From positions 17,281,913 through 17,345,912 of the forward strand of contig JAAALK010000086.1 in assembly GCA_019279435.1 (NCBI GenBank): DNA of 64,000 bases, given 5' to 3'. Shown here piece after piece: positions 21,929-33,499 of the stretch (positions are counted from its first letter, which is position 1; each line of letters starts with the position of its first letter). The stretch comes from Zizania palustris. Its lineage: Eukaryota; Streptophyta; Magnoliopsida; Poales; Poaceae. Both the position numbers and the translations under genes were made by a program. The notes below the pieces were generated by a model. It made no database searches, was not told the DNA's origin, and was given only the letters and a program-made list of their open reading frames with translations.

Positions 21929-22852
21929 GTTAATTCTCACGGTGGCTAGAAACCGAGTACCGATTTGACTTATTAATTCACATGCCGAAAAATTTCACAT
22001 TCGACAATCTTTCTATTCCCTGTGTAGTAGTGTAAGTAGCGAGCTAGCTCGCGCGTGCGCCCGTCGCTTTATCAGTTCGATCGGTCTCGAGATCGATAAA
22101 CCGGATCATATCGTTACGTACGTTGCGGCGTTGACGCGTGCGTGCAACAAGTTGGGTCGTCGTCTATCCGAGCTAGAGCGATCGATCGAGCTTTCTCATG
22201 CAATAATGTATCGCCGATCGACGAAATTAATTGCAGGCCCTTATTAGCTTGGGAGAATATAATGAAGGAACAAATCAAAGCTGTGTCCGCGCGTTTCATA
22301 TTAATTCAATGTTGTAACTTGTTTAATTTTAATCAAATCTTTTTCAAATATATATTAACATCTAAAATATTAAATAAATATACTATTACCATGCGTTTCA
22401 TATTAATTCAATGTTTTAACTTGTAATTGCTTGTATATTATTCTATAAATTTAAAAATCAACATATAAAAATGTCAAGAAGACAGTATAACATGCAAACT
22501 TGTCAGGGAGATGACGCGTCAAACCTGTTGTTGGCGTGTCACTTTCTGCGGTGCTTGTTTGAAAGCTCATTTTTATAGATAAAATCTCAGTTTATCTATA
22601 AAAAATTAGTTGGAAAAATGAGCTAGCTTAGACTTTTTCATGTTGGTATCTGTAGGGTGTAGCCAATGTGCTTGTAGAGACCACTAACACAATAGGGGAG
22701 ATGAATTGAGGTTTACTGCAAGGTCATTCTAATGAAATATGTGAGCACCGTGACAATAACAACTACAATTGTGAATATTGGACAACCATGCCTCTTGGTT
22801 GTTGTGAACTTGTGACTTGTATCTTTTTTTTGCAAAAAATATATTATATAAG

Positions 22853-23455
22853 GGTACACCATTTATATTTTAAAGAATAATAATTTACATTAATCTGGAA
22901 CATTGATTTTAGTTCAAATTAGATTGGTACAACTCAAGATATATATAATTTTTTTGAGCTAGTCTAACCTAGACTCAATAAATCTTAGATCTAGAGCTGT
23001 GGATGGATTGATGATATGTAATTGAGTAATATAATTTTTAATTTACACAAAAAGTAAAAATTTAAACTATTATATTATATTATATAAAACTCATGTCTAG
23101 AATGAACATCAGAATTTGAGCTATACCAAACATGCCCTAAAATATAATAGATGAAGTCGTTCACACATGACTTATTAAGTCATTGTTTAAAATTATATCA
23201 CAAATCATTGTGCAAAAATGCATACATAAATCTCATAATTGTGTTGTGTGACATCTTTACGTGTAGATACATATGTGTGATTTGGTTCTAGCTAGGAATT
23301 ACCCCACGTGGATTTTCTTCCTTAGAGAACAGATATAGTAAGAATCTTTAAAATGAGGAAAATAAGGTTTAGTGGGGATGTCGATATTTCTCCATTCACT
23401 ATCTATTTTCTATCAAATTTGGCCTAACCTAATAACATCTCCATATATATCCCTA
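22853..23455. other. AT-rich interval, nothing recognised
   Basis: Non-coding AT-rich sequence. No repeat arms, LTR ends or domains could be identified. Confidence 0.5.
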
Positions 23456-24665
23456 CTATTGTGGTTGCTTGGTGCCCCCTAAACCTGCCACCGCCGCTCT
23501 CCATGGTAGCATCATAATTACCATAGTCACCTGGTTGTACTCTTTCGGTACGATGGGAAGCATCTTTTTAATAACATGCACCTTTTTGAACACCTTGCCT
23601 AGCTTGTATAAATTTGTGGCTAGACCAGAAATTCGCATAGTGAAATCATTGACAATCTCACTCTCCTTGAACTTGATATTCTCAAAATTCTTGAGAAATT
23701 TTTGCGCGTTAGATTCTTTGGCAAGGACCACACCCATACATATTGTTATCAATGCCTCCGAAGCCTTAGCTTCTTGGTAGTATTTTTCATCGACATCGGC
23801 GAGCAGCGTTTTCTCTTTCCTTAGTTGGTCATAATTTTTTGCAAGGAGGCCACAAATGCCACAATTGAAACACTCGCCTCATAGATGCTGACTTGCCTCT
23901 GACCACACACTGCTATTACCATCGTCGTTGCCGTTTAGGTCGTCTTTCTCATGACCACTGCTTTTGGTGCCATCCTCACACACACACTTCTCGCCATGGT
24001 GTTGACGCTGGTGTATCTCCCATTGTTCCTTAGTGAGTAGCAACCACTCTACGCCATCCACCGTCTCCTCGATATCATACTTGTCCTCGTCACACAGGGG
24101 CATCCGATGAGCTTCTTAATAGATATAGTGTTTAGATCGAGCAACATCTCAATTACTTCCATTACTTGGTTGTACTTATCTAGCATGACACGAAGTATCT
24201 TCTTGACAATGTGCTCCTCCTCATATACCTCACCGAGTTCACGTAGATTTGTGACGAGACCGAAAATTCACACAATGAAATCATTGACAGTCTCACCCTC
24301 CTTGAACTTAATGTTCTTAAATCCGTTGTGAAACTTTTGTGCGCTGTATTCTTGTACATGGATCACACCCATGTCATTGTTCTCAATGACGATCAACATC
24401 ATAGCCTCCTACACCACACGCTCCACCACAACCTCACGTGGGCTGATACTAGAGAGAGAGAGTGATGGAGTGCGATCGTTGACCATCAATTTGATATCAA
24501 CCTTTATCAGCTCTAATATTAAATGTTGAAATTCTCGTAGGATTGAAGAGACGGGCTATAATATGGCGATGAACGCAACACCGAAGCTTTTCTTGTATTG
24601 CTTGCACTCTACTCGACACACAATCTCATAGAGATGAGGCACCATACTCGCGCAGCAAACAAGAA
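23456..24665 (-). pseudogene. Copia gag relic with duplicated UBN2 segment
   Basis: Reading right to left: a possible LTR end (ttcaaca, near 24526), a degenerate primer site ('atattagagctgat', near 24515), then a UBN2-type gag segment (about 24440-24107: NIKFKEGETVNDF, TNLRELGEVYEEEH). Next comes a linker with LLLTKEQWEIHQRQ (24103-23879), a worn zinc-knuckle-like CFNCGICGLLAKNY near 23860, then a second UBN2 segment (23780-23456: FENIKFKESEIVNDF, NLYKLGKVFKKVHVIKKML). All are broken by stops. Two gag segments in one order suggests a tandem duplication or two merged relics. No pol is seen. Confidence 0.6.
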
Positions 24666-24962
24666 TTTTTTTAAAAAATAAATTTGTATGACCATTTGAA
24701 AAATTTACAAAACTAGCATGCGGTCGGCTGACCAACAACCGACTCATGGGCGAGTTGTCTTTTTGTCAGGCGACTGCTGCCATGTTAGCGGGAGTCGGCC
24801 GACCAAAGGCCGACTCCATGCCACGTGGGCGCAATGGCTATTCACGTGGGCACAACGACTAGTTTCCTGCCGACTGGGTGCCACACGGAGGTAGATGGTT
24901 GTTCAACTGTCGACTGGCTACCACGTGGCACTAGTCGGTTGTCCAACCGCCAACTCGACTCC

Positions 24963-25030
24963 TATATAAAAGGGGTCAAACGCCCCCCTTCTCCCACCCC
25001 CACCTCAAGCTTGCTGCACTTTGAGGTATG
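24963..25030 (+). promoter_or_regulatory. TATA box, leader and 5' splice site in left TIR
   Basis: TATATAAA at 24963-24970 is followed by a C-rich leader and TTGAG|GTATGT with the donor at 25026. The same order stands in reverse in the right TIR (TATATAAA, leader, GAG|GTATGT). This suggests both TIRs act as promoters with a non-coding first exon. Confidence 0.6.
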
Positions 25031-25231
25031 TTTTCTCTCCTCTTCTCATGTTTAATTTCGTTAGTTTAGTTTAGGAATAGTTTAGGAGTAATTTAGGAGT
25101 AGTTTATGAGTAGATTAGGAGTAATTTAGGATTACTTTAGGACTAATTAAGAGTAGTTTAGGATTAATTTAGTACTACTTTAGAAGTAATTAAGTAGTAG
25201 TTTATATTAAATTAGTGGTAATTTAGCAGTA

Positions 25232-25700
25232 ATTTAAGATTAAATTAGTGGTAATTTAACAGTAATGTAAGATTAAATTAGCGGTAATTTAAAAATAATG
25301 TAGTTGTACTTTAATAGTTAATTAGCGGTAATTTAACAGTAATTTAAGATTAAATTAGCGGTAAATTAGAACTAATGTAGCTGTACTTTTATAGTTAATT
25401 AGCGGTAATTTAACAGTAATTTAAGATTAAATTTGCGGTAATTTATAACTAATGTAATTGTACTTTAATAGTTAATTAGTGGAAATTTAAAAATAATTTA
25501 AGATTAAATTAGCGGTAATTTAGAACTAATGTATTTTTACTTTAATAATTAATTAGTGGTAATTTAATAGTAATTTAACATTAAATTAGCGGTAATTTAG
25601 AACTAATATAGTTGTATTTTAATATTTAATTAGGGGTAATTTAATAGTAATTTAAGATTAAATTAGCGGTAATATAATGGTAATGTAGAACTTATTTAGT
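25232..25700 (+). repeat. 77-bp tandem repeats in left TIR
   Basis: 'tagttaattagcggtaattt' and its variants start at 25315, 25392, 25469, 25546 and 25623, an exact period of 77. Within each unit 'aatttaagattaaattagcgg' type phrases recur. The right TIR has about one such unit (37800-37880), so the array expanded on one side only. Confidence 0.85.
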
Positions 25701-25792
25701 TGTCTATTATTAGTAAATTAGGGGTAATTAAATAGTAATTAACAATAATTTATGAGTAATTTAATTGCCTTTTATGATTAATTTTCTGGTTT

Positions 25793-25850
25793 TTTGGTTG
25801 GGTCATGTTTATCAGCACACACCGCTACTTTTAGCAAGCATCTGGTGATC
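25793..25850 (+). pseudogene. Stray plant-mobile-domain fragment
   Basis: Reads FGWVMF at the DNA level ('ttggttgggtcatgttt') followed by 'cagcacacac' and 'aagcatctg'. It parallels the PMD gene at 26985-27045 ('ttcggttgggtcatgttcac', 'caagcacctga'). Flanking PMD exons are absent, so it is an isolated duplicate next to the left TIR. Confidence 0.55.
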
Positions 25851-26088
25851 TGCATCCATCCATCTGCGCTCTTTTCATGTAGTTTTATTTTTTGTTGTTT
25901 AAATAACTGTAATTTAAGTGTAATTTAGTTGTAGTTTAATAATAATTAGTAATGTTGTAGTCAAATAGCGGTCATTAAACCAAATTTTAAGATTAATTTA
26001 ACAGTAGTTGAATGTTACTTAGCAATAATTTAATTCTAAATTTTGCCACGTTGGTGTGAACATGTGAACATTAATGTTTTCTGGAATT

Positions 26089-26345
26089 ATGGATAGAACA
26101 CCATTTAGAATTTACTGTGGAGAAGGTCAAGTACTTATTGGTGATGATGATGTTGATCTTAGTAGTTTTTAATGTACTAAAAATAGTTTAAGTCGTGTTG
26201 AGGAGCGTGACATTGATAGTATTAGGAGGTGAGTTTATCGTATATTTCGAGTGGATAAGGAGTAGTGGAAATTGTATTTGTATGCTCGATGCAGTCATGT
26301 GGCTGAAGGATTAGTTTGGGCATGGGCACTGACATCCCCCCAATG
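26089..26345 (+). pseudogene. mudrA-like N-terminal relic
   Basis: From ATG at 26089 it reads MDRTPFRIYCGEGQVLIG, then VDLSSF, a stop, VEERDIDSIRR, a stop, VYRIFRVDKE, a stop, and SHVAEGLVWAWAL. This resembles the N-terminal region placed before the catalytic domain in Mutator-type transposases and related MULE proteins. The DDE core that should follow is absent. Stops at 26170, 26229 and 26262 show it is dead. The family assignment comes from memory of the general pattern and is tentative. Confidence 0.4.
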
Positions 26346-26347
26346 CG

Positions 26348-28802
26348 GGTGATGATAATCTTCTGTCTCTGAGGGTCCAGACACCGTAGTATTCATGGAG
26401 AATTGATGATCGATGGGTTGGCAGGTTAGTTATTCATTTTTTACGATTTTTTCAATTTTAATTTTTATGTCACTAACATATTGGTGCATTAGGTTGCGTG
26501 GTGCTGGTTTACTTGGTCTAGCGAGGATGTCGACTGGACATAGATGCAGGTTTCCATTTGATCGATCTCTTCTAACAGCATGTGTCGATAGGTGGAGGTC
26601 GGAGACACATACGTTTCACCTGCCTTGTGGTGAGGTGACAATCACATTACATGTTGTGTCAATGCTTCTAGGACTGCCATTAGCAGGATCACCCGTTGTG
26701 GTAGAAGATGTGCACCCATCATGGCAGGAACACTTGCTCGACCGGTACGCCGATGTCCATCCTCTCCTGCCACAAGAAGCGAGGACTTCACGGACTCACA
26801 TGGGCCGACACAGAACTGGTTGCCTCAATATCAGGTACATCATTATTATTTCCTCCTAAAGTTAAGCATTACTCTATTTGTACTTGTGTCATACCAACAT
26901 TTATTTTTGGATAGGACGAGTACCTCAACCATGACGCCGACACTTACTCAATGAGTCGTCATCTGGAGAATTTCATTTTGTTTCTTTTCGGTTGGGTCAT
27001 GTTCACAGCACACATGTAGATAGTGTGTACAAGCACCTGATGTAGTTTGCCCGAGCCATTGCTGATGCCCCCGATGATGTCATGCCACAATACTCGTGAA
27101 GATCTGATGTCCTTTGTGCGACATACCATGGTCGTGTGGTGCATGTCAACGACTGACGCATGGTAGATCGATCAACAGCTGTCTGTTATTGATATAGATC
27201 TGGTCATACGAGAGAGTGTGCTTTGGTCGGTGCCAGGTTGACATGACACCATACCCACCGACACTGGATCTTATGATGGGGTACATTTGGACTTGCGGAT
27301 AGGTCAGTGTTTCTTATACTTGAAAATGAACTTACATTAATTATGTATTAACATGCCTTATTTTGCTGGCGACATGGGCTCACAAACAGACCCATACTTC
27401 GTACCCCGACTACACTGCGCAGATGGACAACATTCGGGCAGGACTTCTGCTAGACACCGTACCTGCCACATTACGTGCATCGTCGTGCGCCTTATGGACT
27501 CTCACCATTGTGCTTTCGGGACGCCGGGTGGTGGAGGACACGTCGGTGTATCATGTTTGAAGTGATGATCGAGCGATATGCCCCGCAACATGTCTGTCGA
27601 CAGTTTGGGAAAGCACAACACTTTCCTGTCGACAATATTTATCATGTTCGGATGTTATGTACCACAACTTACAATTGTTTGGTACAGGCAGAATTGAATT
27701 GTGAAGGGTGGTGAGTCATGGTTTGTAAAGATATAGCCATGGATCTAGTGGTGGTTAGGTGCACTTCAGGGTGTGCACGATGAGGAGGCCGAGTATCTTC
27801 GACATACTACGAGTATCTTCGATGGTACTTAGTTCGTACTAGAGTTCGCATTGTACGACAACAGGCCAACGATCCTCCACCTATTCCTGATGTCACCAGG
27901 GACATCCTTCGCACATAGCCTCATCATGGCATGTAGGGGTAAGTACATGACAATCATCTATTTCTATTTGTACTAGTTGATATTTTTATGATTATTGTTT
28001 TTTCCAGGCCGATCATGTTTAGATGGCACGAGATTCTCTAGTCCACATTGTTGATGAGTGGAACAGACATCCTGAGGCCGAGCATGAATAGACATATATG
28101 CGAGAGGTTGTTGAACACATTAACATGTCTCTTTCCTGCATGTTGATACGACCACCTCCAAGAACTCTAACGTGGCCCTCACCTCCTACTGCACCTCAGA
28201 CCCCTCCTGCACATCAGCCTCCTCCTCCTGATGTAAGTTGGTATCCTCCTACAACTGCACCTCCGCCGATGCATGCTCTGCCTTCATGGTACACGCCAAA
28301 TGTGCAATTCAATTGTGGTGCAAACCAATCAATGTATGGAGAACATGTGACAACTGGTGAGTATTATAGAGTGTAACACTTATTTTCATTTTGATGTATG
28401 TTATCATTAATAATTACTTATTTGTACAACGCCTTATGAACATCACTCCTAGCCCCAAGTGGACACTTATTTTGGTGCTGGCCCATCATTAGCATCGAGC
28501 CCATCAGCGGTGGGCTCATCAATGGCGTATGCATAACAGTCCTGGCCTATATACCATGCTTATCAAAGTTCGTCTGCATCGATCGACGACGCTGCCGATT
28601 ACCAGCAAGACGTAGGAGGATTGGCAATTTGGTCGGCTGACTTCATTGAAGTCTTCGGCCCTTCGCAGCTTACCGAAGTGCCACTGCCCACTCAGACTGA
28701 GGAGGAGTAGCCCGCTAGGCTAGTAAGGATGCGTCGTTCACCGGATAGGCTTACATTTTCGAATGTGCCACCGAGACATACTAGGGGTAGGCATCGTGGT
28801 TA
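26348..28802 (+). pseudogene. Plant mobile domain (PMD/MAIN-like) gene, disrupted
   Basis: Exon 1 (26348-26424) ends ..WRIDDRWVG and exon 2 (26493-26834) carries the PMD signature LRGAGLLGLARM, DRSLLTACVDRWRSETHTF, LPCGEVTITLHVVSMLLGLP. Exon 3 (26915-27302) has HLENFILFLFGWVMF. Later parts give SYPDYTAQMDNIRAGL and FEVMIERYAPQHVCRQFG (27390-27600), and a Pro-rich tail (28120-28376). The last piece (28440-28802) ends before RGRHRG. PMD proteins (MAIN/MAIL family) occur both as plant nuclear proteins and inside transposons. Splice sites are mostly intact, but there are stops (e.g. 26391, 27016) and frameshifts. Transcription probably started in the left TIR. Confidence 0.75.
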
Positions 28803-29002
28803 GATGTGTACCGTGAGACATTTTGATTTGTACTGTATGTTATTTGTCAAGTTACACTTATAATTAGTACACACTTATTATTATCATTTGCAATTACAAA
28901 CACCGCTTTTATGATCAACTTATTATACGTATTGACGCCATATATTTCAACTATAAAATTATGATTATTTGTTACTTTGTGTACCTAGACGTCTTTCTCC
29001 GC

Positions 29003-29319
29003 TATGTCAACTAATCCTAGGGGGACTGAACATCCGATCGGAGTACCACCATGGCTTCAACGCCCAAAGTATCATTGTAGAGAACGCTGTCAGGTAATGA
29101 CCGTGATGTTAGAACAATATGCTAGTAGAAGATACTTCATATGTCTCGACATTGATGATGACTTCATGGTAAGAACATAAACATTAATTTAGTTCGCACA
29201 TACATAAATACCTCAACAAGATTTGTATTGCAGGATAATTCAAGGAAGTGTCCATTCACGCAATGGATCGATGATTCAAGCCAAGGATCCGCTAGTGGGA
29301 ATGTAAGACAAGCCGAGAC
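29003..29319 (+). pseudogene. GRF zinc-finger gene, first part
   Basis: ATG at 29003. It reads PKYHCRERCQVMTVMLEQ, then RRYFICLDIDDDFM. A GT-AG intron follows (29169-29233), then KCPFTQWIDD. The spaced Cys residues and the final W match the GRF zinc-binding fold used by nucleic-acid proteins. The frame is then cut at 29320 by the LTR retrotransposon. Bridging the target duplication (GAGAC) joins it directly to the ORF at 36273. Confidence 0.7.
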
Positions 29320-29897
29320 TGTTGGAACGACGGATCGGACCAGCAGGTTTTCTTAGTGGAAACGAGGGTGGTGTATTCAATGCTCTCTTGAGCTTGTCCG
29401 TTACAACTGTAGTTGGGGGGTATTTATAAGGCGCCCCGTCCAGAGGCCAAGCGCCTCTGGATCGCCAATGGCTACCCGGCCAACCGCCGGTCAACAGTAC
29501 AGACAAAACGAACTATATACAGTACAGACAAGAAGATTCGACTCTAACAGCGTATCAGCCATGTCGGACGCTGCCTGCGCCGCCCGACACGGCCCAGAGG
29601 ATCGCGATCCTGTCCCCCTGTACATTTGTCTCGTCCTTTTCCCGCCAACGCTCTCTTCGGGTTTGCTACTGCGGCCCGAGGGAGAGGCCTTCGGCAATTC
29701 CCTCCCGGAGGGCGGTCTCCGGCAACCTTCTCCCGGAGGGCGGCCTGCAGCAGCCTTCTCCCGGAGGGCGGCCTCCGGCAGCCTTCTCTCGGAGGGCGAC
29801 CTCCGACAGCCTTCTCCCGGAGGGTGGCCTCCGGTATTCTTGGCTTCAGACCCCCAGGCGGTGGGCCCCCTGGCCATCGGGATTATCTTCCCCAACA
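29320..29897 (-). repeat. 3' LTR of the Tat-type element
   Basis: TGTTGG...CCAACA. On the minus strand the TATA is 'ttataaatac' (near 29430). It holds about five to six units of 'ttctcccggagggcggcctc' (27 bases each, 29700-29840). It is one unit (27 bases) longer than the other LTR. Confidence 0.95.
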
Positions 29898-30479
29898 GTA
29901 GCCCCTCGATTCATTCCTCTCAGGAGCCCTGCGTTAAGAGAGGGTGGAAGCGCACATGATAAATCCAATAACTTTCATAAGGATGTAACTTACATTGAGG
30001 CGCCGGGCCTGGCCGGAGTGCGACCCCCTTCGACGGACGCGGAGGAACTCTGGAGCGGGCAAGTGCGGCCGGACCGGAGGTGGGGGTCCGCTCGAATTCC
30101 CCTTCCCGAGGGGTTGGTAGAAGTTTGACTGGCTCCCTAGACGTTTATGCGCCTTGAACCCTAGGGCTCCAGCGCCGAGGAGGTGGCTCAACGCCGCCCA
30201 CGACAGTTAATGCCGCGGGCGTGCACTCGGCGTTGGGGAGGCGAACCATCGGCAAACCGCTTCGCCCCGAGGCACCGGTTAGGCATTGAATGTAGGCGCC
30301 ATGAAACCGCCGCGTTCTCACGCGGAACGAGCGGAAGAGGAAACTGTCGGCTTCTTGCTTAAATACCGCCCGATACGCGTCTGGTTCCTTCTTCCTGACT
30401 TCATTGCGCACGCCCCAGCCACTCCAACCTGCACCCACTTCACCTCCTGAGCGCTAGCCCTCTTCTTGCTCCTTGCGTG

Positions 30480-33400
30480 ATGGCGAGAAGTGACGCCCCG
30501 ACAATGGCGATGGATCCGCGCTTTCTGCAGCGCCAGATGGCGGCGGCGGCGGCCACCGGCCCATCCGAGACACGCGGCTCGCGCGAGCTTCGTCCTGCCT
30601 CGGAGCGGTTCCGGGAGCAGACCTTGGAGCTTGGCCCATCTACATGCACCGGGGCGTCGATCGAGCAGGCGACCAGGGGCCGCCTCGGTCCCGAGACGCA
30701 GGCGAGGAGACCAGGTCGGGAGACGGCCCCGCAGCCGCGAGAGGGCGAGGTCATCGTCTTCGAGGCCTTCTTCGAGGCGGGGCTGGGGTTTCCCGCATCG
30801 GAGCTCCTCGCTGGGGTGCTGGACGCGTTCCATGTGGAGCTCCCGCAGCTATCTCCCAACGCCGTGGCCCGCCTCGCCATCTTCGAGTGGGCCATGCGCG
30901 CCGAGGGCTGTGAAGGAAGGGTGGAGGTCTTTGCGGAGATGCACGAGGCCCTCTGCCAGCCTAAGAAGAAGGGGGGTCAGATCCTAGCTTTTGGAAGCAT
31001 TAATTTCCAACTCCGGAGGAAGTACGTGGACCACTTCCCGGCGAAGGCCATCAACGAGAGGTGGTACTCCAAATGGGTGAGCCGGTGGTTCTACGTCCAT
31101 GTGGGACTTAGCTCCGGACTCGCCGGGATTCCGCGCCACATCTGGTTCCGGAAGGAGGCGCGCGTCGAAGTTGACTCCGGCTCGATCTCCGCGAGGATCA
31201 AGCTTCTCCAGATCGTCGCTCGCCGAATGAGCATGCGCGACTTGGCGGAGGAATTCGTGGCCCTTGAGATCCCTCCGCTGAAGGAAGAATGGCCCGCGTC
31301 GCTCCGGAGCAGCCGGGATGCATCGATGCCAGCGGAGCTCTCCCGCCAACTCGGTAAGTGTTTGCGCTTGTTTACCCTGACTCCGCTTTCTGCTCGGAGG
31401 GTATCTTGATTCTAACCTTTGGACTGCAGGGTCGCTTATGGCCCGGACCCCCGAAGAGGTGGCCCGCCTGACGGAGGGGATCCTTGGTGCGCCTACACAA
31501 GCCGAACGCACCCGACGGTTGGAACTGGTGGGTTCCTGGGAGCGCTTCAACCGAGTGTGGAGCGCTCTTGAGCTCTCGCCTCCGCCTCTTCTGGAGGGAG
31601 AGGCCCTTCGGGATGTCTCGAAGAGGAAGGTGGGCGAAACCGATGGTGGCCTCTCACCCAGGCGCCTCTCGAAGAAGAAGATAGTGAAAGGGCCCAAGCG
31701 GCTTTCCCCGGAACCAGCCTCCGCCTCCGGCTCCGAAGGAGGTGGATCTAGCGACGGGGCTCAATCGGAATCGGGGGATCCTCCGGCGATCCCGGACCCG
31801 ATTCCGCCCGTCTGCTCGGGCACCGAGAGGACTGAGGGTGCTCTCCCTCGCTCGGGCTCCGAGAACCCTGCGCCGGGGGCTAGGCAAAGGGTCCCTGCCG
31901 CCCGAACGACGCCGCCTCCAGAGGCTTCTCCTCCGCGGCAACCGACTTCGAAGGGGGGCTCCGCCGGCTCTCACGAGAGCAGGGTGACAGACAGCCTGGA
32001 CCGTGGCGGGCTGGCCGACCCCCTCGGGGCCGTTGAAGGGCGCGAGGCCATGGAAGCCGAGCTCGCCGCGGCGGCGGCGGGTTCGCCCGTGAACTCCATC
32101 GACGACCTCTTCTTCCGCCCGAGCCCGTCCGGACCGACTCCGCCTTCGGAGGATCATGGCGATGGCGCAGACGAAGGTAAGATAGCTTGCCCGCCTTTCT
32201 TCAACCCCCAGGATTCCTTCGAACTTCAACCCCATTCGTCTACGCAGGCACATCCGTCCGGGTTGCCGAGCCAGTTGTCTTGCCCCGGGACGACGCCGCC
32301 GACGAGAGGCCCGCAACCCCTGTTGATGCGACGGAGGCTTCGGAGCAGCGAGCCGGAGCGGAGGCGGGGGCTTCTGGAGGGGCTTCCACGGAGGCGGCCG
32401 AGGGCATCAGGGGCTCACCTCGGGCCCCCACTTCCAACTGGGGGGCGCGCGCTACGGTGACCCTCCTGCGCCCCTTCCTGACGAACAGTGAGGACTTCGC
32501 GTCCAGGGTGGCTCCAGTCCACAATTATTATCTGCGGCTCCGCGAAGCCCCGATAATAGAGGAGCTGGGGGCGTCCGACGGCCTAGACCTCGGCCGGGCC
32601 ATCAAGACCGCGGTGGGCTAGGTATGTCCCTGGAATTCCTTCGGTGAGCCTCTAGCCCTTCTCTTGCTAACCTTCTCCGGACGCAGGTGGTCGCCCTGGC
32701 GCAGGGCCAGATGATCGCCCTTCTCTCCGAGCACCAACGCCGCGAGGCGGAGACCGCGAGGCTCGCATCCCGAGGGGATGCCGTGGAGGCGCTGGCTCAG
32801 GAGCGGGCGGCGGAAGTAGAAGCCCTTCGACTCCAAGCAGCGAGGGTCGAAACACTTGAGGCCCAAGTGGCGGAGATGGGCTCCCTCAAGGCTCATGTTG
32901 CGGAATTGGAAGGGCTCCGGGCTCGAGCTGCCCGGGCCGACGAGCTGGAGGCGGAAGTTTCCTCTCTCCGGGTCCGAGCGGCCCGGACCGACGAGCTGGA
33001 GGCGGAGGTTTCCTCTCTCCGAGCTCGGGTCTTGGAGGAGAGCAAGCTTTGGGAAGAGGCGGCGACCAGCTTGGAGTCCCTCCGGGCACAAGTGGACCGG
33101 ATGGAGCGGACTGAGGCGGACCTCACCGCCCGAAACGGGGAGTTGACCGAGGACCTTGCTGAGGCGGGGAAAACGGCGGCCGACACCGCAGTGTCTCTCC
33201 GGAAGGTGCTGGCGCGCTACGGCACCGGGTGCGGCGCGTTCGACATCTCCCGGGAGTCTTTGCTTCGCCGAGTGAAGTTCATTCAGTCCACCGTCCGACA
33301 GATACACTTGACCATAGCGCAGTACGGCGAAGTGTCTGCTCGGGTGGCCGCTTACGGAATCCTCCGCCATCTCGAGGTGTCCGGCCTTCCGCTTCCTTCG

Positions 33401-33499
33401 CCTTCGGGCCCGCATCCGATCGTCTTCGTGGGAGATCACCTTCGAACGCCAAGCGCCCTCGCGGACACTGTGGATTTGCCGTGGCTCCAACGGTGTTGA
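30480..33499 (+). CDS. Antisense extra ORF, 'putative gypsy-type transposon' protein, spliced
   Basis: ATG at 30480. Apparent exons are 30480-31353 (donor GTAAGT), about 31430-32176 (donor GTAAGA), 32248-32621 and 32687-33499. The first exon matches the plant 'putative gypsy type transposon' family (PF04195-like): VIVFEAFFEAGLGFP, LSPNAVARLAIFEWAM, WYSKWVSRWFYVHVG, IPRHIWFRK. The middle is Pro/Ser-rich linker. The last exon is a long coiled coil (ELEAEVSSLRVRA units) ending GLPLPSPSGPHP. At 32619-32621 a TAG sits just before a GTATGT donor; CAG would be the expected exon end, so this looks like a CAG to TAG stop. The function of this family is unknown to me. Confidence 0.7.

Larger units (their letters stand above)
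20219..22852. repeat. Segmental duplication, copy 2
   Basis: Order matches copy 1: 20219-22495 corresponds to 1205-2037, 22533-22610 to 14336-14460, and 22612-22852 to 19880-20125. Copy 2 therefore shows the locus without the copia block and the CACTA, but with its own insertion at 20634-21928. About 850 bases of copy 1 (14461-14995 plus 19551-19879) are absent here. The two copies are directly adjacent, which makes this an old tandem duplication. Confidence 0.8.
24667..25780 (+). repeat. Left TIR of the PMD/GRF element
   Basis: The outer part (24700-24960) has several imperfect palindromes of the type GTCGGCYGACC...GGCCGAC. Then come TATA and leader (24961-25025), a splice donor, and a long AT-rich part with tandem repeats. 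The start is estimated from the change in sequence character near 24667, and I could not find a target duplication. Confidence 0.65.

Noticed and set aside
25232..25700. 77-bp repeats as a possible satellite or CRISPR-like array
   Set aside because: Contiguous degenerate tandem repeats without spacers, shared with the opposite TIR.
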